Of a DNA stretch of 64,000 bases, positions 46,114-57,054 are shown piece by piece. The stretch spans positions 20,186,001-20,250,000 of the forward strand of contig OX637399.1 in assembly GCA_951799425.1 (NCBI GenBank), given 5' to 3'. Both the position numbers and the translations under genes were made by a program. A model generated the notes under the pieces. That model was not told the DNA's origin. It saw only the letters and a list, made by a program, of their open reading frames with translations, and made no database searches. Position 1 is the first letter of the stretch; every line of letters begins with the position of its first letter. The stretch is from Ilex aquifolium. Its lineage: Eukaryota > Streptophyta > Magnoliopsida > Aquifoliales > Aquifoliaceae.

Positions 46114-49100
46114 ATGTCTATGGTTATCAATAGTTATGTTAAAAATCTTGATGAAAGAGAACCTCAAATTGTTGACTTAGTCACCTCTGGATTCACAGGT
46201 GTTTTAAGAAATTGGTGGGATAATTACCTCACAAATGAATCTCGAGATAACATAAGACATGCTGTTGTCACAGATGATGATGACATCCCAATATTTGATG
46301 AAAGAATTGGTCAAGCCAAACCAGATGGCTTAAACACTTTAATTTTTACCATTGTAAAACATTTTGTTGGCACACCAAGTAATATTGAAGCTAGAATCCA
46401 TGATCAGCTTAGTAATCTTAGGTGCCCAACCTTAAGTGATTTTAGATGGTATAAAAATGTTTTTATTAACAGAGTCATGCTTAGGCCTGACTGCAATCAG
46501 TCTTTCTGGAAAGAAAAATTTGTAAATGGTTTACCTAATTTATTTGCCCATAAAATCAGAGAAGCCCTCAGTAAAGAAAATGGAATAATTCAATATGATT
46601 CTCTAACTTATGGACAAATTGTCAGTACAATCCAAAAAGAAGGTCTTAGGATGTGTATTGATTTAAAAATTAGTAAACAATTACAAAATGACAAAAAGAA
46701 AGCTAAATATGAAATGGGTAATTTCTGTGAACAATATGGTCTCCCTCCAGTAGCACCGTCTACTTCTCGAAAACACAGACACCAATCCCATAAAAAACAT
46801 ATTTCTAAAAGTAAATCTTATTATAAAAAGAATAAAGACACTATTACTACTAAATTTTATAAAAAACCCCGTAAGTCTACTACAGATAAAAAGTCCAAAA
46901 AATCTGGAAAAATGTCTAAATGGCTGACAGCTAGTAAGAACTCTGATAAATCTGTAACTTGTTATAATTGTGGGAAAAAGGGACACAAGAGTCCTGATTT
47001 CCCAATTAAAAAAGAAGTTAAAAAATTAAATTTAGCTGAAAATGAAACAGAAGAAATTCTAAAAATTTTCAGACTTCATAATCCTCCTAAAGATTCTTCT
47101 GAAGATGAAATTAATTCTGATACCTCTGATCCCTCTACCACAAGTGAAAGTGAACCTGAAATTAAAATAGGTTGTAATGATAATTGTAACAATGAATGTT
47201 GTAAAATCAGAGTTATTACTAAACAAAATGAAGAAGAACAAATCTTAATTGATTTAATTAGTAAAATTGATGATCCTGATTTAAAGGCTAAATATATAAA
47301 AAATCTCAAGGATTTGTTTGTTAAAAAAGATAAAAACAAACATTTAGTTATTGAAAAACCTTTAATCAGTATTAATAAAACCATGGAAAGATTTCATAAA
47401 GAAAAGAAAAGAGAATTAACTTTATCTGATCTTTACAATGAAATTAATAAAATAAAGATTGAAATAAAAGACTTAAAAACCCAAGATAAAAATCTTGCTG
47501 AAAAACTAAGTCTTTTGTCCATGTCTCCTAATAACCTTAATCATAATTCCCAAGATGAACAATCTGATAATGAATCTGAAACCTCTACTAAGACACTTTC
47601 CCAGCGGATACCAGCAACCTCCACCTGCGGTGTGGAAACTTTTGGTTTAACGAAGCTGCCATCGCAAGATGAGTGTCTGCCAACTAATAATCAGATTAAT
47701 TCAATCAGAGAAATTAAATTACAAAAATGGTATTTTCAAATCAAACTCATAATCAATAATGATTTTATCCTCAATACTATTGCTCTTATTGATATAGGAG
47801 CAGATGTTAATTGTATCCAAGAAGGATTAATTCCAACAAAGTTTTATGAAAAAACTATGCACCAACTAAGATCTGCCAATGGTAGTAAAATGAACGTTGA
47901 GTACAAATTACAAAAAGCTCATATTTGTCAAGATAATGTTTGTTTTAAAACATCTTTTATTCTTGTAAAAGATATGACTGATGAAGTAATTTTAGGATTA
48001 CCTTTTATTTATCTATTAACTCCATTCAAAATAGATAATGAAGGCCTATCTACTCAACCCTTAAATCAACCAGTAAAATTCAAATTTCTTCTTAAACCAG
48101 ACATTAAAGAATTAAGACAACTTAAAGATGAATCTGTTTCTAAGTATCTCAGAAAAATTAATCAAGTAAAATTTTTAAAAGAAGAAATTAATCATCAAAG
48201 AATTCATGAACAGCTAAAAGATCCAATTCTTATTGAAAGAATTAATCAGTTTAAAGAAAAAATAGAACAAGAAGTCTGCTCTATGCTTCCTACAGCTTTT
48301 TGGCATAGAAAAAAACACACTGTTGAACTTCCATATATTAAAGGATTTAATGAGAAAAATATTCCTACTAAATCCAGACCTATTCAAATGAATCATGAAG
48401 TTATGGAAATTTGTAAAAAAGAAATTTCTGAACTATTGAAAAATAACATCATTAGAAAATCTAAATCCCCTTGGTCTTGCCCTGCTTTCTATGTAGTAAA
48501 AAATGATGAATTAGAAAGAGGTACTCCCAGGCTTGTTATTAATTATAAACCTTTAAATGCTGTGCTAGAATGGATCCAATATCCTATTCCAAACAAACAA
48601 GATTTAATCAAACGATTGAAAGATGCTGTCATATTTTCAAAATTTGACTTAAAATCTGGCTTTTGGCAAATAGAGATTGCTGAAAAAGACAGATATAAAA
48701 CTGCTTTTACTACACCATTTGGACATTATGAATGGAATGTTGTTCCCTTCGGTTTGAAAAATGCTCCAAGTGAATTCCAAAACATTATGAATAACATCTT
48801 ACTTCATATGAGTCATTTTTTAATTGTTTACATAGATGATATTCTCATCTTTAGTAAATCTATTGATGAACATTGGAAACACCTTAATGCATTTACTGAA
48901 ACTGCTAAGCATAATGGTTTAGTCATTTCTGCTAGCAAAATTAAATTATTCCAAACTACTGTCAGGTTTCTAGGATATGACATTCAACAATCTACTATTG
49001 TCCCTATCAGTAGGTCTATCAATTTTGCTGACAAATTCCCTGATGAAATCCTTGACAAAACCCAATTGCAAAGATTCCTTGGCTCTCTTAATTATGTTTC

Positions 49101-49647
49101 TGATTTCTACCAAAATTTTCGCCAAATTGTCAAGCCCCTTTATGCCAGACTCAAAGAAAATCCTATTCCTTGGACGCCTGAAAATACTTCTATTGTTCAG
49201 CAAGTCAAAAAATACATTAAGACTCTTCCTTGTTTAGGAATTCCTTCCATCAATTCCTTCAAAATTATCCAAACTGATGCCTCTAACATTGGTTATGGTG
49301 GTATTCTGCTTCAGAAAGAAACTCCTGATTCTTCTGAACAAATTGTCTGCTATCATTCTGGTATTTGGAATGATACTCAAATGAATTATTCTACAATTAA
49401 AATAGAAATTTTATCTATTGTCCTGTGTGTCTCAAAATTCCAGGATGATATATTAAATCAAAAATTCCTCATTCGAGTAGACTGTAAATCTGCCAAAGAA
49501 GTTTTACTCAAAGATGTTCAAAATATTGCTAGTAAGCAAATTTTTGCCAGATGGCAATCTATTTTAAGTATTTTTGATTTTGATATAGAATATATTAAGG
49601 GCAGTAATAACTGCATCCCTGATTTCCTAACCAGAGAATTTTTGTAG
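46114..49647 (+). pseudogene. Caulimovirid capsid-protease-RT-RNase H polyprotein (catalytic lesions)
   Basis: An open reading of 1177 residues from the first ATG in this frame; similarity to the capsid begins about 20 codons earlier, in the frame-shifted overlap. In order it has a capsid-like region with GFTGVLRNWWDNYL (about residues 25-45), a basic stretch and a zinc knuckle at 283-296, where the last Cys is Phe. The protease at 560-563 reads DIGA where D-S/T-G-A is expected. RT has Y906-I-D-D909 intact, and RNase H has the first Asp at 1055 in QTDASNIGYGG. It ends right after RNase H with no integrase. In the family this protein encapsidates and copies the genome; the lesions make this copy inactive. 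Confidence 0.88.
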
Positions 49648-49654
49648 GAACCCC

Positions 49655-51115
49655 ATGGCGGACAGGAAGCCCACAAAGCCTAGTTCTTCCTCCAAAAACC
49701 CGGGGGGAAAGGACAAGAGTAAAACTATTAACCAAGTTTTTGCTTCGGCAATTGCCTCAGTAAAGGAGGAAGATTCACCTTCTTTGGTATTGCCAAAACC
49801 AATTACCCATGCCCCAGGCCCCTCTAGTGCCTTGGCCATAACAAACAGATTCACCCCACTAGGTAGACCAGTTGGCCCATTAAGCCGACCTATTCAACCT
49901 ACCCATGTAAGCCCAATTACATTCTCCCAAATGGCCCAACAGCCGCCGCCTTCAACTAGCCTTCTAGTTGACCCATTTTCCACTTCTGGACCTGTAACCC
50001 AAATTCCTACAGGACCAAGGTCTGATTATATCAATAAAAGCCCAATTATCAATATCTTTGCTATTGAACCAGCCCATGCTCATTTGGCTAACCCAGATGA
50101 CCCAATTAAATTGATCAATGCCTATCTTGGAGAAGGATGGACTTTTGTTCCAGCCCATCCAGCAAAAACTTTTGTTTTCTACCAAGACATTCTATTCTTC
50201 ACCCAATCCATTTTTATCAAACCAATTCCTGATAGAAATGACCCATCCAAGACCATTTACCATTCCCTTTTTATAAAGAAACTATGGTCCACCAAAGATT
50301 GGGGCTCACATCCTTCTTCACTCCGTGACCTCCCTGGACATAGTGTGCGGTTCAATTACTATGACTACATTGAGTCATGGACCAAACTTTTACTCTATCA
50401 AGATGAGTCTTTGGCCCATTCTTGGTTCATTCAATTTGATAAGAATTTCAGTGATCAGATTCCTTCCTGGTTTGAACGGTGGTGGCATATTCATGGCCCC
50501 ATCCCTGGAATTCTTCCTAAGGATCTTCATGATCAATTCACCTATTTCTCATCTGCTTATACTCCTAGTAAACAGCAGTCCTCATTTCCCGTTCCTATTT
50601 TACTAACATTTTTCTGCAGGTACAAAATATCATGGATTTGCAGGTGGCAATGGAAAATTATTGACCATTATGTTTGCAGGCAATATTCTGTAAAATGGTG
50701 GCCCAAATACCAATACCAATCTGTTATTGAAACAGTTCAAAGAGATTTCCCTGTCAGAGTTCCAGCCCCTCAAGAGGCTCCTAAACCATTGATGCCGTCT
50801 ACTCCGGTAAAGATGACCATGCCAACTCTCAGGGTCTCTACAACAATGGAGAAACAACCTGTGACTGAAGGCTCATCCAGGCCCAAGGTCAAAAAGTCCA
50901 CCTCTAAGGACTCAATTGCCCAAGCACCAACTCCAGCCCAACTCCTCAAGATGGCCCAAGATTTAATTGAGCAAGCCCAAACAGCTTCCAATAATTCCAG
51001 ATCTTCTCCATCTTCAGAAGGATCCGTTACTCCATCCATGAATCTATTTCAGGATGCCCAGGACCCATATGCTGGTTATGATGACTTGGACCCAGCAGAC
51101 TTGGCCAGTCCGTGA
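49655..51115 (+). CDS. Caulimovirid third ORF, function unknown
   Basis: 486 residues, starting 7 bp after the polyprotein stop at the first ATG (MADRKPTKPSSSS). A Pro/Ser-rich basic N-terminus (1-110) is followed by a dense, Trp- and aromatic-rich domain at about 145-370 (VFYQDILFFTQSIF, KKLWSTKDWGSH, WFERWWHIHGP, ICRWQWKIIDHY). The Ser/Thr/Gln-rich tail ends in an acidic patch. Its position matches the last ORF of caulimovirids: the transactivator/inclusion-body protein of some genera or the uncharacterised second ORF of florendoviruses. I see no motif that decides between them. The reading frame is intact, unlike the two ORFs before it. Confidence 0.72.
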   Translation: MADRKPTKPSSSSKNPGGKDKSKTINQVFASAIASVKEEDSPSLVLPKPITHAPGPSSALAITNRFTPLGRPVGPLSRPIQPTHVSPITFSQMAQQPPPSTSLLVDPFSTSGPVTQIPTGPRSDYINKSPIINIFAIEPAHAHLANPDDPIKLINAYLGEGWTFVPAHPAKTFVFYQDILFFTQSIFIKPIPDRNDPSKTIYHSLFIKKLWSTKDWGSHPSSLRDLPGHSVRFNYYDYIESWTKLLLYQDESLAHSWFIQFDKNFSDQIPSWFERWWHIHGPIPGILPKDLHDQFTYFSSAYTPSKQQSSFPVPILLTFFCRYKISWICRWQWKIIDHYVCRQYSVKWWPKYQYQSVIETVQRDFPVRVPAPQEAPKPLMPSTPVKMTMPTLRVSTTMEKQPVTEGSSRPKVKKSTSKDSIAQAPTPAQLLKMAQDLIEQAQTASNNSRSSPSSEGSVTPSMNLFQDAQDPYAGYDDLDPADLASP

Positions 51116-51454
51116 ACCTTACCCTTACACGTGATGGCTTCAATCACTACTGTCAAATAATGACAGAAAAGCTGTCCGTCTCGTGTAATGCTAAGATATT
51201 CACATGGTTGCTCCCCTATTCAGCAGCCTTTTAAACCTTGAAATGACTTTTCCCCTCAGTAAAAGCATTTCACTTACCTTTCCCACCGAAAGTCTTTGAT
51301 TCCCAGACAAACCAGGACCCACAAGTTCCTTTTGTCAACATTTACCCAAAGTAAAAGACTTTTACCTCTTCTTTTCCACCAAAAGTTGAGTTACTTGTCC
51401 TTTTACCCAGTGATTATTCCAAGGGAAAATCATTATTCAGATTCCTTCTTTCCC

Positions 51455-51462
51455 TATATAAG
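51455..51462 (+). promoter_or_regulatory. Caulimovirid pregenomic RNA promoter (TATA box)
   Basis: TATATAAG in the context CCCTATATAAGCAAGG, followed by a purine-rich stretch and a probable start about 30 bp on (near 51487). It lies about 90 bp upstream of the right terminal repeat and 340 bp after the last ORF, the layout of a 35S-type promoter. A TGACAGAAAAG motif lies at 51161-51171 upstream. Confidence 0.65.
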
Positions 51463-51553
51463 CAAGGTTGGAAGGAGAAGAAGGAAGAACATTTTCTTCA
51501 GAGTTCACTTCTTTATTTTTCTTCGTTTTCAAAAATATCATTGTAGATTGTAA

Positions 51554-51712
51554 GGCTCCAATTATGAGAAGCTCCCATAATTCCACACTTGTATCCACTC
51601 TGCACTCTTACTTTGACTAGCCCATTTTAGTGCTAGTATCGTAAGTATTGTATTTACATGTGTGTATTTTCATTTATTCCATAATTTCAGTTGTGTTTTA
51701 TACATTCTTATT
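51554..51712 (+). repeat. Caulimovirid terminal repeat, right copy
   Basis: 159 bp matching 43442-43600; it ends CATTCTTATT exactly where the Tekay-2 LTR resumes with TAACTTAATTTTAAGG. Confidence 0.9.
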
Positions 51713-51984
51713 TAACTTAATTTTAAGGAAATTTTATAAAATTTATTTATGGGGACGTTCGTAAGGTAAATCGCCACGTTGTCGCCTCGAACGACGTGCA
51801 AAATCCGACTACTTCGGAATTCGACGAAATTTGACAAGGTGACTAAATTTCGCGATACGAATTCAACAGCGAACTCCGTTTCCTCATCCGAGGTCTAGAA
51901 CATGAGTATTTTAAATACGCATTATAGTGGCAAATTACTATTTTGCCCTTTTTTGGAAAAAGTTTAAATTTCCCGGGTTTTACA
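51713..51984 (-). repeat. 5' LTR of Tekay-2, outer segment
   Basis: 272 bp matching 35959-36230. It ends TTTTACA followed by the CTAGG target duplication at 51985-51989. Confidence 0.93.
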
Positions 51985-51989
51985 CTAGG

Positions 51990-52841
51990 GATAATATTTT
52001 CTCAAGAACAAGGCTAAGGCTCAAAATTTCAAAAATGACCTAAGATCACTACCAGATAAGCATGGGAAAGCATTGTACATTATCAAGACGAAATCAGTCT
52101 ACTGCCCAAATGCATCTAGCCAAGATAAACATAATGAGATTATTGAACAAATTTGAATTTGAAAAATTGTTCCTTTGAGTAAATGTAAGTTCCCTCCAAA
52201 AATGATTGACACTAAAGCTCTCATGGGTCCTTACTCATCTCCACTATTTATGTCAAGCCTAAAATATGAATCCAATCCGTAAATTGCTAAAATTACGCAT
52301 TCAAGGAGCACATACAGTTGAGTTAAAAAACAGATACATATGTGATACTCACGCATAGGATTAACTTCTATAATGTGCTCATGTGCTCAAGGTTCAAAAC
52401 AAAGATCAACATATCATCTAACCCAAGCACTCTAAATAAGAGAATACAGATCAACATTCAGATATTTTTCAAACATTTTCAAAATTTTCACATAATTTGC
52501 ACTAATGTAAACAAAATCTGTATGATATGTGAAAGGTGAATTTTTCGCTCAAAATATTTGTATTTATCCACAAAAAAAATTCCACAAACATTGGTGTAGC
52601 ATGCAAATGGTGCACCTCACCCCCCCCAACTTAATTCATGCATTGTTCTCAATGCAACAAAAAGATATGATATGCAATGAAGGACAGCAAAAAGATGATT
52701 AGGGTTAGAGAACACCTCGCACTTGAGTTTCGACAAAAGCACCAACATCTGAAACTAAGGAAAACAATGTTATACGACCAAGTAAAGTAAGTACCATGAA
52801 AATGAAAATAACATAAGTAAATAAAAAGATTGTACACTTAA
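51990..52841 (-). other. Interior of element C', distal part
   Basis: Inverted relative of about 17100-17690 of element C, including the polypurine-like CCCCCCCCAACTTAA near 52621-52635 and the phrase complementary to TGCACCATTT. No ORF of note. The primer site and the inner end of the adjacent LTR are deleted at 52841. Confidence 0.65.
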
Positions 52842-54405
52842 AAAGGGCAAGGGAATGGTGGAAAATGAAATGTGTGAGTGAACAAAAATGCTTCCCAAGC
52901 GCAAGAAGACTTTTGTATATCGTGTTTTACTTGGAGAGTACTCCAAGGTCATCTCCTCAGGGAAGGATGTGAATCATGTAGAAGGTGATTTTGGTGAAAT
53001 AAAAGTGTAAAATCTTTTGTTGTTTGGAATTGGATTGTGATTTTTGTTGTGATGAAATTAAGATGGGAATATAAGTGTTGGCTAATCCGAAGGGTTCACT
53101 CCAATGGGGATGCCAAGATAACTCGAGTCTTTCCTCCAATAGATCATAGATGTACGATTAATTCGTGGGGAGTTAGGGACGAGATGGAAGTGAGGATCCA
53201 AGTATAACCCGTGACCAGGATTACGGGATATCAAAGATTCACAACCACATCCATTCTCAACCCAGTCAAACCAAGCCATCGTACTCTGAGAGGACGAAAG
53301 AAAATGAGTTGTAATGGCATACCCAAGTGGAGGTCTCCCTTGGATTAGCCAACTAAAAAGCTTAGCTACTCATGCTTAAGGTAAAGACAACAATATAATA
53401 AGAAGACATTATACAGAGATGAAGATTGTAGCTAAGTTAATGCAAGAAAACATAAACTAAAAGAGAATGCATTTACTACCCATTTTAATCTAAGAAGGTG
53501 AAGAACATGAATGCATTAATGGTAAAAGCTTGAATAGACGATTAAACTTAAAAGCAACTTGAAATAACTAGCATTAAAGACTTCAAACAAAGCTTAGAAA
53601 GGTCTTACAATGGATGACAAGGCAATGTATGGAAAGAAAATGGAAAAAAATTAACTTCTCTCTCTAGCACTATTCATCTTCTTCCTTGCACTCTCTCTCT
53701 CTCTCTCTATATCACAATGTATATCTCTCTCCTTAATAATAATGGAGTCCCCCCTACAAAAACGTCCATGTATTGATGCTATAGCCCTCTGATGTGATCT
53801 CCATGCCTAAGGGCTGAAAAGGGATGGGCTGGACAGGGTTGGTGCAGGCCTTGTCTCCACACCCAGCACCTTCTTTCTCCTATTTCCTTATTAATGATCA
53901 AGCATCCAAAAGTCCAAGAAGAGGTGTAAGAGGGATGTCCATGGTGTTAGGAGTGGCAGGGGCAGGTAGGAAAATGTCTGGTGGGACCCCCAAGATTTCA
54001 GAGCTTGAGATTCAGATTCTGGTGCAATTCAGCAAAATCTACTAGTAGATCGCGGAAAACCTACCGGTAGGTTTTACTCCAGTAGGCAAACTATACCTGT
54101 ATTTCTTCGGTAGGTGCAGGACAGTAGCCAAAACCTATCGATAGGGTCTACCGGTAGGTTTTTCCTGGTTTGCTAATTTCTTGGTTCCTCCACCTCCTGA
54201 GCTATTGTCAAGCCTCCTCCTTATCTACATTCATCTTAAGCATCATGAGAGGGCTCAACAAGCATCATTTAAGCCTTTTTATCTGCAATCATACCGAAAC
54301 TTCGTTAATAGCTCAAACTGTGCCATTCCATTCATTTTAACTTCAAAAGCAAGTGTAAAAAGGGATGTAATGGTGCATAAAATATGCAATATTTTGTGCT
54401 AATCA
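52842..54405 (-). repeat. 5' LTR of element C', inner end deleted
   Basis: Aligns with about 29024-30550 and ends GTGCTAATCA before the duplication TTAAT. CTACCGGTAG palindromes, partly mutated, lie at about 54036-54166. Visible divergence from the left copy includes a CTCTCT expansion near 53692-53710. Confidence 0.87.
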
Positions 54406-54410
54406 TTAAT

Positions 54411-54638
54411 GCGTTAAAACTTTATGTTTTTCAGGGTTTTGTGCGGGAATGACGTAGAGTCAAGGGGAGCAAAGTGCGCAAGCTACATCAGCCAGGGGAA
54501 GCAAGTGCAAATATCAGAATTCATCAACCAAGCATGCCATGCAAAGTCTAGAGGTTTAGCACCATCCGGATGGTGGTGGTGGCATCCGGACGGTGGCTAA
54601 ATGGCCTCACCTTCTCCTTCCTTCCCATTGGTCCAAAG
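54411..54638 (+). repeat. Family B LTR, second segment
   Basis: Continues the LTR begun at 28792-28908: GGGTTTTGTGCGGGAATGACG, then the palindromes CCATCCGGATGG and CATCCGGACGG at about 54566-54598. Near 54632-54640 the sequence turns into the reverse complement of a B LTR. Confidence 0.72.
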
Positions 54639-55557
54639 TTGCAAAATGAACTACTCATTCCTCGTTGCTTTAGACGAGCAAAAGCAGTGAGACGATCCCA
54701 TTACAATTGAAAATAAAATACAACAAAGTCCTTCCCTAAGGAATAGTTGAAACACTGTCACTCTTATTACCAGGTAGGGCACAAAAGTGAGAAAGGTTCA
54801 ACCCTCCAAGTAGAGAGGATAAAAAGAAATGTAGAAGTAGAGAAAATTCTAGCTGAGAAGTGATTAGAGTAGGGCTTCGCTCGTTCTGACTGAAACACTT
54901 CCTAAAATCTCTCTTTCCTCTCCTCCTTTTCTCTTCTCTCTTCACAGGATTAAACTCTAGTGAATCTCCTTTAAAAATAGCTGAATCAGACTATTTATAG
55001 GCACCAGAAGGAGGGAGTAAGGCGATAGACACCCAAGCTGACCAATAGGAGGTTTTTGTTGTTCAAATGGACCAATGGGAGAAAAGAGAGAAGTGAGGCG
55101 GTTTAAGCACCGTCCGGACGCCACCATCACCGTCTGGACGGTGGGGATTCTTTGGATTTCTATGCATGGCAGCCACCCTTGTTTGACTCTTTGACTTTTT
55201 AAAAAAACTTGCCTCTCTTGCTTCATTCAGCCTCTACACTTTGATCCTCTTAAACTTTTGTATTTATGCTTGAAACCCTACAAAATATACAAATTACATA
55301 TTAACCCTAATACTTTATAAAGTAATCATTTTAAACTAATTTATGCACACAACTAATCTTAAATCCTAATTCATTTACGCACTATTTAGGGTTAATCACA
55401 CCCCCAACCAAACATTACTAGTCCCTAGTAATAAAATAAATAAAACAAAATCATTTTTGTAGATTTCACGATTGCATTTATCTGATGCAACAAGCCATTA
55501 AACCCCCAGGTGATTCCTAATGGACGGGTTTTGTCTCGTGAAGGTTTCCAGTGAAGA
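54639..55557 (-). repeat. Inverted family B LTR with polypurine tract and 3' interior tail
   Basis: On the minus strand, 55395 down to about 54639 is the first ~750 bp of a B LTR (TGATTAACCCTAAATAGTGCG..., TATAAATAG near 54998-54990). Its upstream neighbour 55396-55557 is the 3' interior of such an element, with a TTGGGGGTG tract and a TTCACTGGAAACC phrase shared with 18663-18675 of element C. It meets the plus-strand B LTR head to head at about 54638 and is cut by a D LTR at 55561. Confidence 0.72.
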
Positions 55558-55560
55558 TAC

Positions 55561-57054
55561 TGATGAGTGTGGAATATTGCATATTATGTATCTTCATTGC
55601 ATCCAATTTGACTTGTTTTGTAGTGTATTTTTGGGTAAATGGATTCAAATTTATAATTAATGGAGACTTGTTTGATTGTAGGTGATAGGTTGCAAAGGGC
55701 ATGCATAAAGCACCCTATCAAATGATCAAGGTTAATGGGGAAGAAAAGACCTCATGAAGGATGGCTCGGGAGGTCAAGGAACCAAGAATTCCAAGACAAG
55801 GGAAGAGCTACCGGTAGAAGCTATACAAGACCTACCGGTAGAAGACAGACAAAGACCTACCGGTAGAAGACAGGCAAAGACCTACCGGTAGAAGGCTCAA
55901 GACCTATTGGTAGAAAAGCCTACTAGAAAGCAGCTCAAGTGCCTCCCTGCAAGACCTACCAGTAGAAGCCTTACGAGATATTGGAAGCATACCCTATTAG
56001 AAATGATCTGTCGATAGGTCACCTACGAGCTACCGGTAGCATACCCTACTAGAAGTGATCCACTGGTAGAAGCCCTACAAGCTACCGGTAGGAGTTACCC
56101 AGAAACCTTAAACACTTCTCCACACGACTCCACCAACTACGGGGGCCCACCTTTTGTCATCTAAACCATGCCCTGAAATTTCTAACACCCCATGATGATC
56201 TCCTAACCCCTACATTCATATTGGAAGCATGAGAGTGATGATGCAAAAGAGAGAGAGGGAGTGGTTGGAAAAGCATGAGAGGACTATGCTTTGACTAATT
56301 TTGCTTGTTTTGGTGGACAACCTCTCTCCAATGACTCCAAATCAGTCACTCATGCTAAGAGAGAGGGCGAATGGACGAAAATGAGGGATCTTTTCACACA
56401 TTTTTAGATTATCAATACTTTTAGAGAGAGAAGGTCCAAGGTAGAAGGTGAAGTTCTAGAGAGATAAAGTTGGGTTTTACATTTTTCTTCACCATTTTCA
56501 TTGTAGTAAGCTCCATTTCACATGTAATTTTCCCCTTTTGCACTCTAATCTCTTTTAATCAAGTTGTAATCAAGTTTAGCTAAGTTTCTTGGAGTTCATT
56601 TTCATATTTGGGTTTTGTCCCTTCAAGCTTTACATTTTGGCAGTGAATGTCTTTCCTCTTGTAGTTTAAACCTTCTTTTGTATTAATGCAAGTCTATGTT
56701 TGATTTCACTTCTATACTTCTCAACTTAGTGTTTGTTCTCACCTTTTCCACGCATACCTAAATCTTTAGTTGGCTAATCCAAGAGGGATTTTCTCTTGGG
56801 TATGTGAAATCGACTCTTTTTCATTATTCCTCATAGTGTAAAGTGTTTGGTTTGACTAGGTTGAGTGCGGACGTGGTTGTGGGCTTTTGATACACCGTGG
56901 ACTTGTCATGGAATATGCTCTTGTCCAACACAACTACATTAGTCCCTTACTTCCTACGAATCAATCAAACACCGAGACACAATTGGTTGAATGAAATGAG
57001 TCGATTTGGCATTACCATTGGAATTACCTCTATGGATTAGTCAACCTTGCTTTC
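55561..57054 (+). repeat. Family D LTR (partial)
   Basis: Starts TGATGAGTGTGGAATATTGC and follows the D LTR of 22333 through its palindromes (CTACCGGTAGAAG many times, 55808-56099), TATA-like region and 3' module. It is cut at 57055 by a family B LTR. No continuation is found beyond that LTR, so it is a truncated solo or end fragment. Confidence 0.78.

Larger units (their letters stand above)
43442..51712 (+). mobile_element. Endogenous caulimovirid (plant pararetrovirus), one genome unit with terminal repeat
   Basis: An 8271-bp insertion in the Tekay-2 5' LTR. The first and last 159 bp are near-identical repeats, so the circular genome would be about 8112 bp, within the Caulimoviridae range. 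Order: repeat, tRNA-Met primer site, leader with small ORFs, movement-protein ORF, capsid-zinc knuckle-protease-RT-RNase H ORF, an unknown third ORF, promoter, repeat. There is no integrase, no TG/CA termini and no target duplication, and 16 bp of target are lost; all of this fits passive integration of viral DNA by host repair. Base composition is more A-rich than its chromovirus host. Genus is uncertain; a florendovirus- or petuvirus-like position is plausible. Confidence 0.9.
33834..51984 (-). mobile_element. Tekay-2: well-preserved Ty3/gypsy chromovirus
   Basis: Minus-strand element with target duplication CTAGG at 33829-33833 and 51985-51989. The 3' LTR is 33834-36230, polypurine tract 36231-36249, pol 36324-39766, gag 39767-40945, tRNA-Met primer site 41286-41297 and 5' LTR 41301-43441 plus 51713-51984. 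The two LTRs are nearly identical apart from a 32-bp palindrome expansion and the virus insertion. The element is therefore recent. Its coding region has only two visible lesions: one TAG between gag and pol and one frameshift after RNase H. Confidence 0.95.
28909..54405 (-). mobile_element. Element C': C-related LTR retrotransposon carrying Tekay-2
   Basis: Minus-strand element bounded on the plus strand by TGCTTGATT at 28909 and GTGCTAATCA at 54405, with target duplication TTAAT at 28904-28908 and 54406-54410. Without the nested Tekay-2 it is about 7.3 kb. The 3' LTR is 28909-30550. The 5' LTR (52842-54405) lacks about 115 bp at its inner end, and the primer site is deleted with it. The interior holds a large accessory ORF (30875-32217) and non-coding sequence related to element C, but no pol. 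It is non-autonomous and now immobile. Confidence 0.88.

Noticed and set aside
43442..51712. Reading the caulimovirid as an LTR retrotransposon with short LTRs.
   Set aside because: No integrase, no TG/CA ends, no target duplication, and a movement protein plus pararetroviral promoter layout.
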